13,707 bases of DNA from an uncultured beta proteobacterium (GTDB lineage: Bacteria; Pseudomonadota; Gammaproteobacteria; Burkholderiales; Burkholderiaceae), in NCBI GenBank assembly GCA_903827075.1, contig CAIKGX010000194.1, positions 1 through 13,707 on the forward strand, in the 5' to 3' direction. Of the stretch, positions 1-7,381 are shown piece after piece (the first letter of the stretch is position 1; every line of letters begins with the position of its first letter). Position numbers and translations under genes: made by a program. The notes under the pieces were generated by a model that worked only from the letters and a program-made list of their open reading frames with translations, was not told where the DNA came from and did no database searches.

Positions 1-50
1 CCCAATACTGCCGCTAGCATCAAAAAACAAAAGGCAATCACACGGCTCAT
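1..50 (-). CDS. Partial membrane or exported protein, N-terminus only
   Basis: An ATG at 50-48 on the minus strand overlaps the TGA stop of the glycosyltransferase gene in an ATGA arrangement, and its frame stays open to the window edge. The visible 17 residues begin MSRVIAF and continue as a hydrophobic stretch rich in F, L, A and V, which fits a signal peptide or first membrane helix. The overlap suggests translational coupling with the upstream glycosyltransferase, so a role in the same envelope or glycolipid process is possible. The rest lies outside the window, so no function can be given. Confidence 0.5.
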   Translation of the reverse strand, partial: MSRVIAFCFLMLAAVL

Positions 51-1768
51 CGACAAGCATCTTTCTCTGTTAATGGGGGTAAGGTAGTTATTGGGGTAGT
101 AATCAGATATTCATTCACAAAAAGATATTGCCCAATCTGACCCATCAGTATCGCCTTAATTTCTTCTTCGGAATGGCGCGCCCGCATTTCCATACGCTGA
201 CCAAGGATTTTGCATGACTCACATAACTCAGGCTGAATACCGATTGGAGTTTGTACGGCAACGATGGGATAACTAGTAGTGAGGACTGCAACATTACCCG
301 CATCTTGCGCACGGTAGCCGTGCAACCTTGCGTTGGGCAGCAGCAAACGATATTCCTCATCCTTAGCGCGGTAGTCACAAGGAATCCACACCTCTTGTCC
401 AGATACACTTTGAATAGAGTTATTACTATAACGCCCCAAAGAACCCTCTAAGGGAGACAGGCTGCCAGTGAGCGCGCAGTAGCAAAGAAAGCAAGCGGCT
501 AAAGCAAGAGACTTGCATTGATCTTTTTTAAATAGCCCTATTAATACAAGAGCGATAGCACCAGCCATCAAAACCCAGTGCCAGTGTGAATAAGTCCATA
601 TTCCGGGCTCACCCAAAAAATGGGACATCTGCAAATTAGCGCCAATCCAAGTCAAAGCTGCCAACACAATCAATTGCAATAACAAGGCAATGCGAAAGCC
701 CCATAAAGGTAGGCGATCCCAATACAAAGCAATCAAGGCAGCAAAAGCAGGCATCACCGGCAAGAGATAGCGCCCTGAGCGCTGGCTAGGCAAACTAAAG
801 ACGACAAAGAAGGCGGCTATCAATAAAAATAATAGCCCCTCCTCCAGGGTCAGAAAGCGGCGCTGCTTCCAACACTGCAGCAAAGTCGAAATTAAAACGA
901 AAAGAAATAAACCAGCATTTGCTAGGGTCGTCAAAATGAGCATCCAAATACTGTCACTACCACGGATAAAATCCAAAAGGTAGTTGGAGCTGCGAGCCTC
1001 AAATTTGCCGGCATTCTCACCCAGCACAAACTCATTCCAGACGGCTTGTGGGAATGGATCTAAAACAAACCAGAGTGCAAAAATACCTAAAGCTAACAGC
1101 CCAATGAAGACCACTTTGTAGAGGTCTTTAATAAGCACTTGGGAAAGGCGCCATTCTCGCCAGCGCCAATAGTACAAACCTAAAGCCAATGAGGCCGGCA
1201 CGATATAGGCAAAAGATTTTGCCAACAAGGCCAAACCAATGCAAATACCTGCCATGAGCGGGAAGATAAATTTGGATTCAAAAGCAGACCTACCCCAATA
1301 CAACAAGGCCATAAATGGCAAGCTCAACCAAAATACTTCGGGCGGGTCAGTTAAGAATGGCCGTCCATAACGATAGGTGGCAAAAAAGGAGAGCCATACT
1401 ATTGCTGCTAGTAGTCCAGTCTGTGTTTTGCCACTAAAACGGCGCACTGCTAGAAATAGGAAAAATGCAGTAAGTCCGGTATAGAGAGTGCTGGGCCAAC
1501 GCAATGCAGCCAGAGTCCAATCACTTCCCCATTGAGTGCTGAGGATGCCCTGCCAAAAAACCAAAGGCGGCTTAGTATTTTTGATGCCTTCCATCTCTGA
1601 TTGCAGGGGTAGCCAACTCCCTACATCCGCAGTCATCCTGACAATATGCATATAGGGATATTCATCGCCATTTTTAGGGGCGAATCGACTGTCCAACCCA
1701 TACAAATAGGTAAATACACCTAGAAGCAGGATCAAAATTGCACTACGGAAAGTAAAGGAACCTCGCAT
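47..1768 (-). CDS. ArnT-like glycosyltransferase family 39 membrane protein
   Basis: A 573-residue polytopic inner-membrane protein of the GT39/PMT-ArnT superfamily. These enzymes use polyprenyl-phosphate-linked sugars to glycosylate lipid A, lipids or proteins on the periplasmic side. An N-terminal membrane helix (about residues 9-24) is followed by a periplasmic loop with an acidic pair, D35-E36, where the family has its catalytic acidic residue. A KPPL motif at 66-69, typical of ArnT-like enzymes, follows. Many hydrophobic segments come next up to about residue 430, then a soluble C-terminal periplasmic part of about 140 residues. Length matches ArnT (about 550). The start is the first ATG; no clear ribosome binding site precedes it. 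The stop overlaps the next gene on the same strand. Donor and acceptor cannot be deduced; aminoarabinose transfer to lipid A is one option, but no arn genes are in view. Confidence 0.85.
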   Translation of the reverse strand: MRGSFTFRSAILILLLGVFTYLYGLDSRFAPKNGDEYPYMHIVRMTADVGSWLPLQSEMEGIKNTKPPLVFWQGILSTQWGSDWTLAALRWPSTLYTGLTAFFLFLAVRRFSGKTQTGLLAAIVWLSFFATYRYGRPFLTDPPEVFWLSLPFMALLYWGRSAFESKFIFPLMAGICIGLALLAKSFAYIVPASLALGLYYWRWREWRLSQVLIKDLYKVVFIGLLALGIFALWFVLDPFPQAVWNEFVLGENAGKFEARSSNYLLDFIRGSDSIWMLILTTLANAGLFLFVLISTLLQCWKQRRFLTLEEGLLFLLIAAFFVVFSLPSQRSGRYLLPVMPAFAALIALYWDRLPLWGFRIALLLQLIVLAALTWIGANLQMSHFLGEPGIWTYSHWHWVLMAGAIALVLIGLFKKDQCKSLALAACFLCYCALTGSLSPLEGSLGRYSNNSIQSVSGQEVWIPCDYRAKDEEYRLLLPNARLHGYRAQDAGNVAVLTTSYPIVAVQTPIGIQPELCESCKILGQRMEMRARHSEEEIKAILMGQIGQYLFVNEYLITTPITTLPPLTEKDACR

Positions 1769-1960
1769 GGCGCTATTTTATAGGGCTATACAAGTAGAGG
1801 TAGAAATATCCCTGCTTTTCACATCCATGATTGCTTATGAGCTTATCTCAAATGCATCTAAGTAAAACCACCAGCTTTCCTCACATCTGATTAAGATAGA
1901 GGCAGTCTGTAGTATCTGTGAAACAGCATTTTAGTAATTGAAAGATTGGAGACCATTCCT
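1769..1960. other. Divergent intergenic region between glycosyltransferase and fccA
   Basis: This 192-bp A+T-rich gap separates two divergently transcribed genes, so it should hold promoters for both. On the minus strand a TATAAA-like element lies only about 10 bases before the glycosyltransferase ATG, which would imply a very short or absent leader if used. On the plus strand TAGTAT at 1910-1915 resembles a -10 box but has no good -35 partner. I found no convincing operator or RNA gene. Confidence 0.4.
1948..1952 (+). promoter_or_regulatory. Ribosome binding site that sets the fccA start
   Basis: GGAGA lies 8 bases before the ATG at 1961. It favours that ATG over the in-frame TTG at 1946, which this site itself overlaps. 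Confidence 0.7.
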
Positions 1961-2290
1961 ATGCGCGTGAAGTATATAAAACCTATATTAATGACTTGCG
2001 CCCTCTTGGGTTTAAGTCAGTGGTGTGGAGCAAGTTTTGCACAAAGTGCAGATCAACTCTATAAGCGCGGTTTAGCTGCAACCTGCGCTAACTGCCATGG
2101 AACCGATGGGAAAGGCGTAGTTGATGGCGGTATGCCATTAATTAATGGCCTCTCCAGCCAAGAGATGCTGACACAGTTAAAAGCATTTAAGTCAGGCGCG
2201 CGCGAGGGCACTATCATGCCGCAGTTAGCCAAAGGCTACTCCGATGAACAACTCACCACTATTGCCAATCAACTTGGCAAGAAACAATAA
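1961..2290 (+). CDS. fccA: Monoheme cytochrome c subunit of sulfide dehydrogenase (FccA-type)
   Basis: A 109-residue exported c-type cytochrome. A Sec signal peptide with hydrophobic core at about residues 7-20 is followed by a likely cleavage after A27 (SFA/QS). The heme attachment motif CANCH is at 42-46. The probable axial methionine is M86 in the GTIMPQLAKGY segment, a pattern characteristic of the small cytochromes paired with FccB. It would take electrons from the flavoprotein encoded next and pass them to the respiratory chain in the periplasm. Only one heme site is present, as in the green sulfur bacterial type and unlike the diheme subunit of Allochromatium. The ATG at 1961 is preferred because of its ribosome binding site. 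The gene lies 10 bases before fccB and is certainly cotranscribed with it. SoxE is an alternative name for this kind of cytochrome. Confidence 0.88.
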   Translation: MRVKYIKPILMTCALLGLSQWCGASFAQSADQLYKRGLAATCANCHGTDGKGVVDGGMPLINGLSSQEMLTQLKAFKSGAREGTIMPQLAKGYSDEQLTTIANQLGKKQ

Positions 2291-2295
2291 GGAGG
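2289..2295 (+). promoter_or_regulatory. Strong ribosome binding site for fccB
   Basis: AAGGAGG overlaps the TAA stop of fccA and sits 5 bases before the GTG at 2301. It decides that GTG, not the in-frame ATG at 2244, is the fccB start and implies coupled translation of the pair. Confidence 0.85.
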
Positions 2296-2300
2296 CCACC

Positions 2301-3575
2301 GTGGATCGTCGACATTTTATTGGTCAAAGCGCTGCTGCGCTGGGATTGCTGGCTGGCTTCTCTGGACACGCTCGTGCCAATTTGCAAAAAGCAGAAATCC
2401 TCGTCATTGGCGGAGGATATGGTGGCGCTACTGCCGCCAAGTATTTACGCCTTTTTTCTAACAACACTGCACGGGTGACGTTAATTGAACCCAATGCTGC
2501 ATTTGTGTCATGCCCATTATCGAATCTGGTGATTGGTGGTTCGCGCACTCTTTCTGAACTGACCTCTCCCTATGACACCTTGAGTAAGCGTCACGGCATC
2601 AAAGTCATTCAAGATAGTGTAGTGAGCATGGATGCCGATAAGAAAACTGTCAAACTGTCTTCAGGAAAAACTTTGCGCTATGACAAGGCGGTCGTTTCTC
2701 CTGGCGTAAATCTCATAATGGATAGTATTGAAGGTCTTGCTCAGGCAAATAAAGATGGCGTCACCCTCCAAGCCTGGAAAGCAGGAGCAGAAACAGTTGC
2801 TCTGCATAAACAGCTAGCAGCCATGCGTGAAGGCGGCACTTTTGCTATTAGCATTCCTGTAGCGCCTTATCGCTGCCCCCCAGGTCCTTATGAGCGCGCT
2901 TGCCAAGTAGCCAACTACTTAAAGCGCCATAACCCCAAATCTAAAGTGCTGATTTTGGATGCGAATCAGGACGTCACCTCTAAAGGGGCTTTGTTTAAAA
3001 AAGTTTGGGCTGAGCAATATCCTGGAATCATTGAATATCTACCAAAACACAATGTCGTTGCAGTCGATGCCAAGACCAAGACCATCAAACTGGAAGTGCA
3101 AGACGACTTCAAGGCTGATGTTCTCAATCTCTTGCCTGCCATGAGTGCTGGTGAAATCGCAGTTAAGACAGGTTTGGCTAACTCCAATGGTAAGTGGGTC
3201 AATGTCAATTTCTTAAACTTTGAGTCTACTGCCCGCAAAGATATTCATGTCCTGGGTGACTCGATTCAGATTGCGCCAGCAATGCCCAAGTCTGGTCACA
3301 TGGCCAATCAACATGCCAAAGTAGCTGCAGCTGCTATCGTGGCCGAACTCAGTGGATGGGAAGTTAATCCTGCGCCAGTGTTAACGAATACTTGCTATAG
3401 CTTTGTGAACGATAGAGAAGTAGTTCACGTCGCCAGTGTTCATCAATACAACGCCGCCGAGAAAACCTTTAAGACTGTTCCTGGCTCAGGAGGCCTTTCC
3501 CCTGCCCCTTCTACCCTTGAAGGGGTCTATGCCTGGGGTTGGGCTCACAATATCTGGGCTGATAGCCTGGGTTGA
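2301..3575 (+). CDS. fccB: Flavocytochrome c sulfide dehydrogenase, FAD subunit
   Basis: A 424-residue periplasmic flavoprotein that oxidises sulfide to sulfur or polysulfide and hands electrons to the cytochrome subunit. The N-terminus is a Tat signal (RRHFI at 3-7, then a hydrophobic stretch, ending HARA near residue 26). The FAD-binding GGGYGG is at 37-42 and the second FAD motif, GD, at 319-320. C71 in SCPLSN matches the cysteine that carries covalent 8-alpha-S-cysteinyl FAD in Allochromatium FccB. C192 in RCPPGPYER and C365 in NTCYS match the redox-active disulfide pair. The C-terminus (AWGWAHNIWADSLG) also matches the family end. Starting at GTG 2301 gives the family length and places the twin arginine at the extreme N-terminus. 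SoxF is the name used in sox-linked versions; no sox genes are in this window. Confidence 0.93.
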   Translation: MDRRHFIGQSAAALGLLAGFSGHARANLQKAEILVIGGGYGGATAAKYLRLFSNNTARVTLIEPNAAFVSCPLSNLVIGGSRTLSELTSPYDTLSKRHGIKVIQDSVVSMDADKKTVKLSSGKTLRYDKAVVSPGVNLIMDSIEGLAQANKDGVTLQAWKAGAETVALHKQLAAMREGGTFAISIPVAPYRCPPGPYERACQVANYLKRHNPKSKVLILDANQDVTSKGALFKKVWAEQYPGIIEYLPKHNVVAVDAKTKTIKLEVQDDFKADVLNLLPAMSAGEIAVKTGLANSNGKWVNVNFLNFESTARKDIHVLGDSIQIAPAMPKSGHMANQHAKVAAAAIVAELSGWEVNPAPVLTNTCYSFVNDREVVHVASVHQYNAAEKTFKTVPGSGGLSPAPSTLEGVYAWGWAHNIWADSLG

Positions 3576-3593
3576 CTTATATCAATGTTTGCT

Positions 3594-3621
3594 AAAAAAG
3601 AGGCCTTTGCGCCTCTTTTTT
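3594..3621 (+). terminator. Rho-independent terminator after fccAB
   Basis: A perfect 11-bp stem (3594-3604 with 3611-3621) closes a 6-base loop. The stem has a GAGGC/GCCTC core flanked by A-run and T-run arms, so the 3' arm ends in six T. It lies 18 bases after the fccB stop. The A/T symmetry means it could also act on the opposite strand. Confidence 0.9.
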
Positions 3622-3623
3622 GG

Positions 3624-3651
3624 TTTATTTGTACCGATTGAGAAATATACT
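3624..3651 (+). promoter_or_regulatory. Candidate promoter for the PsiE-family gene
   Basis: TATACT at 3646-3651 matches five of six -10 consensus bases and stands 30 bases before the ATG. The -35 partner TTTATT at 3624-3629, with a 16-bp spacer, is weak (three of six). It lies just downstream of the fccB terminator, as expected for a new transcription unit. No clear pho box is seen. Confidence 0.3.
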
Positions 3652-3681
3652 GTTTTTAATTAAATAAAAATCGGAGACCTC

Positions 3682-4140
3682 ATGAATTTGCCGCCTAGCT
3701 CACCAAAGAACGCATCGAAATTAGAAGATGCAATAGAAAGATGGACAGTACCCATCGGCAATCTATTTGTCTCCCTCTTTCATCGCATTGCTCTTTTTGG
3801 AATTGGCGCGGCAACCGTGTGGTCAGCTGCAGTGGCATTTTTAGGAATGGTCAGCAAAGGATCCGCCTCTATTGAGGATTTGCTTTTACTCTTCATTTAT
3901 TTAGAGATCGGCGCAATGGTCGGAATTTACTTCAAGACTAACCACATGCCGGTGCGCTTCTTGATCTATGTCGCTATTACTGCGGTAACGCGTTTAATCA
4001 TTGACTTAGTCAATACCAAACACGAAGCAGACATGGCCATCCTCTTTATGGGAATCACTATTTTAATTCTGGCCTTAGCTAATGCCATTGTGCGCTATGC
4101 CTCTTTTAAATATCCCAGCAAATCTGGAGAGAGTGAATAA
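3682..4140 (+). CDS. psiE: PsiE-family (phosphate-starvation-inducible) membrane protein
   Basis: A 152-residue small inner-membrane protein with about four helices (near residues 36-57, 64-85, 91-110 and 118-138). The central segment LLLLFIYLEIGAMV, followed by YFK and then PVRFLIYVAITAVTRLII, is the recognisable PsiE signature. Members are known as phosphate-starvation-inducible in E. coli, but their biochemical role is unknown. GGAGA at 3673-3677 lies just before the ATG. The gene appears monocistronic: the fccB terminator precedes it, and its stop codon is one base from the stop of the convergent TAXI gene. The symbol rests on family membership; inducibility by phosphate starvation here is inference. 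Confidence 0.82.
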   Translation: MNLPPSSPKNASKLEDAIERWTVPIGNLFVSLFHRIALFGIGAATVWSAAVAFLGMVSKGSASIEDLLLLFIYLEIGAMVGIYFKTNHMPVRFLIYVAITAVTRLIIDLVNTKHEADMAILFMGITILILALANAIVRYASFKYPSKSGESE

Positions 4141-4141
4141 G

Positions 4142-5620
4142 CTAAGGTGCCACAACCACATCTACGTCCGCCGGCCTAATCTGATAGGGGTGCACACCCC
4201 GATTTAGGCAGTTGCGTACATAGTCAATGCTAGTACGCAAAGCATAGTAATCGCCTGACATCACCTTTGGTACCTCAAGATTTAGAGCCTCATATTCGAG
4301 TAAATCTAATTTTTTGAGGTAATCATTGCGCACCGAATCATCATAGTTTGCGATGAGTTCGTATTCATAAGTCTTTAGGACTCCATACAGGCGATCAATC
4401 TTTCTGCGCATGCGCTTCATCCGATAACCAGGCAAGGTCAGCAGCAACGGATAGGCTATGGCACAAAATGGTAAGAATACAAATACCAGTCGGTTAATCA
4501 GCTCGGCCAACCAAAATGGAATGTACGCCATTAATAATGGTGAACCATTTTTTTCATAATGAAGCGCTACTGGACTCTCAGGAATACCAGTAGCACCAAA
4601 GAAAGGAAACTCTCCCCGATCGGCAAAAAAACTGGCTTTGCCATTGATTTCTCGTGCAGCCTCTAAAAATAAAAATTGCAGTGCAGGATGCATCCGATCA
4701 TCAATCAATAAATTCGTTGTCGTTGCCAGGAGTTGAATATCATGATCTGGAAAATTACGGACCAAACTAAAGCCCCCAGTAGGCACCTTTAGGATATGCA
4801 AATAAGGCAGCATGCGCGCATAAGCCTCCGCCCGTCTAAAAGTAGTCAGATTCAATGAAGGATCGGCTAATAGGGTCTGTACATTTTTCGACTGAAAACC
4901 ATCCACCAAAAAGGCGCCATCAATTTGGCCCTTTTTTAAAGCATCAACCGATTCATGGGCAGACATATAGAGAAAATGATTGCTCGCTTTAAACCCGGAT
5001 ACCTCCATCAGGCGTAATGCTTGGGTATGGGTGCCACTGCCTTCTATGCCAACTGATATCCTCTTATCAAAAAAATACTTTAGGCGGCCATTAACGTCCT
5101 CATAGTCGCTCGCCCTAATTACGGGACCACGATAAAAAAACCAAATCGGCTCATAGTCCACGGAACCCAATGAAGCAACCCCCGCAATGCCGTGGGGATT
5201 AAAAACGCCGGCTTGCACAAATGCTGCCTGTAATGGATCTTTACGATCCGATAAACGCTGTATATTTTCCTGGGCGCCTTGGGTGTGAACCAACTCCAAG
5301 GTAATTCCTTTTTTCTCAAAGAACGCAGCGTATTTTTTTCCCAGGATTTCATAAGACCCGCCTGTAGATCCGGTGGCCATCAGGACATGTCTGGGTGGAG
5401 GTGGATCGGCATACCACCAGATACCTGCTAAACCCAAAAATAAAAGGGCTAACAGTGGCCAAGCCTCCCTGATGAACTGACAAAAGTCATTCCAGCCGTC
5501 TCGTACGCCGTCAAGGAGTCCTAAGGCCGTTTCTTGAATATCTTGTTTAATACTTCCCATGGAAGACCAATCAGCAAATATGTCCAAAGCTAATGATAAT
5601 AGGCTTATTCCGACTCTCAT
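4142..5620 (-). CDS. Membrane-anchored TAXI-family solute-binding protein
   Basis: A 492-residue protein with an N-terminal cytosolic part, a membrane helix at about 54-70 and a TAXI-type TRAP solute-receptor domain at about 78-340 (MATGSTGGSYEILG near 81-94, typical of the family start). A second membrane helix follows at about 374-397, then a basic, helical cytosolic tail of about 95 residues. TAXI proteins normally bind substrates such as dicarboxylates or glutamate for a TRAP DctQM-type permease. No permease gene is adjacent, and free soluble delivery is ruled out by the two anchors. The start at 5620 has AAGG 7 bases upstream. An alternative ATG at 5560 would drop 20 residues and leave more promoter room but has no ribosome binding site. 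The ligand is unknown, and a sensing rather than transport role is possible. Confidence 0.85.
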   Translation of the reverse strand: MRVGISLLSLALDIFADWSSMGSIKQDIQETALGLLDGVRDGWNDFCQFIREAWPLLALLFLGLAGIWWYADPPPPRHVLMATGSTGGSYEILGKKYAAFFEKKGITLELVHTQGAQENIQRLSDRKDPLQAAFVQAGVFNPHGIAGVASLGSVDYEPIWFFYRGPVIRASDYEDVNGRLKYFFDKRISVGIEGSGTHTQALRLMEVSGFKASNHFLYMSAHESVDALKKGQIDGAFLVDGFQSKNVQTLLADPSLNLTTFRRAEAYARMLPYLHILKVPTGGFSLVRNFPDHDIQLLATTTNLLIDDRMHPALQFLFLEAAREINGKASFFADRGEFPFFGATGIPESPVALHYEKNGSPLLMAYIPFWLAELINRLVFVFLPFCAIAYPLLLTLPGYRMKRMRRKIDRLYGVLKTYEYELIANYDDSVRNDYLKKLDLLEYEALNLEVPKVMSGDYYALRTSIDYVRNCLNRGVHPYQIRPADVDVVVAP

Positions 5621-5638
5621 AAAGCAACCTTAAACCAG

Positions 5639-6340
5639 ATGATCACCCTCAGAAAATCACAAGAACGTGGCTATGCCGACCATGGCTGGCTCAAATCCTT
5701 TCATTCTTTTTCTTTTGCCGGCTACCATGACCCCCGATTTATGGGTTGGGGGAATCTCAGAGTCATCAATGATGATCAGGTGGCGCCTGGAATGGGCTTT
5801 GGAAAGCATGGCCATCGCAATATGGAGATTGTTACTTATGTCCTGTCTGGTGAACTTGCGCATGAAGATAGCATGGGAAATGTCAAAGGTATTCCCCCAG
5901 GCGATGTTCAGCGCATGAGCGCAGGAACAGGAGTCATGCATAGCGAATTTAATCATGCTAAAGATCAAACTACGCACCTATTGCAAATCTGGATCGAACC
6001 TAATGTTTTAGAAATTTCTCCAGGATATGAACAAAAAACTATTCCCTTAAATGATAAGCAAGGGAAATTGCGCCTGGTTGCATCTCCTGATGGTGCGGAC
6101 GACTCTGTCCAAATCCACGCTGATGCCAAAATGTATGCTGGCCTTTTTAATGGTCCTCAAACTGCTCAGCTAGCACTCAACCCACAGCGCAAAGCGTATG
6201 CGCACCTCATCAGCGGCTCCCTTAGCATCAATGGTCATTCACTGTCTGGTGGGGATGCCCTTCTGATTGAAAATGAATCTGAGCTAGTGATTGAGGAAGG
6301 TAAAAACGCAGAGGTACTCATTTTTGATCTTAGCCATTAG
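5639..6340 (+). CDS. Pirin family protein (YhhW-like bicupin)
   Basis: A 233-residue pirin. The N-terminus (MITLRKSQERGYADHGW, then FHSFSFAGYHDP) is typical of the YhhW group, some of which show quercetin 2,3-dioxygenase activity. The metal ligands of the N-terminal cupin are all present: H57 and H59 in KHGHRNMEI, H101 and E103 in MHSEFN. A second cupin fold covers roughly residues 125-233. Expected location is the cytosol. The family start is at this ATG even though no ribosome binding site precedes it. The gene is divergent from the TAXI gene with only 18 bases between start codons. The physiological substrate is unknown, and a regulatory or metal-dependent dioxygenase role cannot be separated by sequence. 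Confidence 0.92.
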   Translation: MITLRKSQERGYADHGWLKSFHSFSFAGYHDPRFMGWGNLRVINDDQVAPGMGFGKHGHRNMEIVTYVLSGELAHEDSMGNVKGIPPGDVQRMSAGTGVMHSEFNHAKDQTTHLLQIWIEPNVLEISPGYEQKTIPLNDKQGKLRLVASPDGADDSVQIHADAKMYAGLFNGPQTAQLALNPQRKAYAHLISGSLSINGHSLSGGDALLIENESELVIEEGKNAEVLIFDLSH

Positions 6341-6386
6341 ACAAAAAGAAGTATCTATTAACTTAACCATATAGGCTGGACTAAAT

Positions 6387-7322
6387 ATGCGCTATGTTGC
6401 TGTTATTGGCACCGGAACGATGGCTGCAGGTATTGCAGCGGGTTTCATTGCTCAAAGCATCCCTGTGGTGCTGCTCGGCAGGAGCAAAGAAAAGGCTAAC
6501 ATCTGTTTAGATACAGCCATCGCCTTAGCGGAAAAAATTGGTCTTAATGGTAGCTATGCACAAAAAGATCATGCTGCAATTAAGGCAAATCAAAATTACG
6601 ATATTCTTGAAAATTGGTCCAACTGGACCCAATGTCAATGGGTCATTGAAACCATTACCGAGAATCTGGAACTAAAGAAACAGATTTTTAAATATCTCAA
6701 TCTAAGCGTTCCCGCACACATCCCTATCGGTAGTAATAGCTCTGGATTTTCAATCACTAAAATGACTGATGGCCTACACACTGCCAACCGAATGATGGGT
6801 GCGCACTACTTTATGCCTGCTGAAGTAGTTCCCTTGGTTGAAGTAGTGATGGGCGAAAAAACAGAACTGTCATTTGCTCAAGGGGTTTGTGAGTTCTATA
6901 AAGAAATGGGCAAAAAACCGGTTTTAGTGAAAAGAGATATTCCGGGATTTTTAGCCAACCGTATACAACATGCATTGATGCGCGAAGCGCTCTCTCTCAT
7001 TGAAGCAGGAATAGCTACCCCTGAAGATATCGATGATGCGGTTCGATATAGTTTTGGATTTCGATATGCGGCTGTTGGCCCGATGACCCAAAAAGAGATT
7101 TCTGGCTGGGACGGAATGGCTAATGCTGCCAAAGAAATCTATCCCTCACTTTCCAATATCACCACCCTCACCCCAAAGCTACTCCAGCTGATGAATGAAG
7201 GCAAAACCGGCATGAAAGCAGGGGAAGGATTTAGAAAGTGGTCTCCTGCAGAAATTGAAACCGTTTCCGATTCCTATTCTAGGAGATTGAAAGCAGCTTT
7301 CGATGTGTTGAATATGAAATAA
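6387..7322 (+). CDS. 3-hydroxyacyl-CoA dehydrogenase-like NAD-dependent oxidoreductase
   Basis: A 311-residue cytosolic dehydrogenase of the HADH superfamily. The N-terminal Rossmann motif GTGTMAAGIA is at 8-17. SNSSGF is at 116-121. The catalytic His-Glu pair is H140 and E152 with the usual 12-residue spacing, and N191 sits in ANRIQHAL. The C-terminal helical domain runs from about residue 185. The usual HFFNP motif reads HYFMP, so the conserved Asn is Met, which argues against an ordinary beta-oxidation enzyme. It is closer in size and layout to stand-alone hydroxy-acid members such as L-gulonate 3-dehydrogenase or carnitine dehydrogenase. It lies 46 bp after the pirin gene and 59 bp before a UxaA-family dehydratase, suggesting that the two enzymes share a sugar-acid or hydroxy-acid pathway. 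Substrate is not determinable. Confidence 0.85.
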   Translation: MRYVAVIGTGTMAAGIAAGFIAQSIPVVLLGRSKEKANICLDTAIALAEKIGLNGSYAQKDHAAIKANQNYDILENWSNWTQCQWVIETITENLELKKQIFKYLNLSVPAHIPIGSNSSGFSITKMTDGLHTANRMMGAHYFMPAEVVPLVEVVMGEKTELSFAQGVCEFYKEMGKKPVLVKRDIPGFLANRIQHALMREALSLIEAGIATPEDIDDAVRYSFGFRYAAVGPMTQKEISGWDGMANAAKEIYPSLSNITTLTPKLLQLMNEGKTGMKAGEGFRKWSPAEIETVSDSYSRRLKAAFDVLNMK

Positions 7323-7381
7323 CGATACCAGCAACTACACCATTGCGATATGGCACAACATTGATAAGTTAGAAGACACTC

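Noticed and set aside
1833..1846. Direct repeat GCTTAT-GA-GCTTAT in the divergent intergenic region
   Set aside because: Six-base repeat in A+T-rich DNA, expected by chance; no further copies seen.
1946..1960. TTG at 1946 as the fccA start
   Set aside because: It overlaps the ribosome binding site serving the ATG at 1961, and would put an acidic residue before the signal peptide.
2244..2300. ATG at 2244 as the fccB start
   Set aside because: It would overlap fccA by 47 bases and bury the twin-arginine signal; GTG at 2301 has an ideal ribosome binding site.
3436..3663. Open frame across the end of fccB into the intergenic gap
   Set aside because: It runs through the fccB terminator hairpin and is out of frame with fccB.
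5657..5977. Open frame of 106 codons antisense to the pirin gene
   Set aside because: Shadow of the pirin coding frame; composition is not protein-like and there is no family resemblance.
7343..7368. TTGCGA and GATAAG as a promoter before the UxaA-family gene
   Set aside because: A spacer of 14 bases and poor matches make it unlikely.
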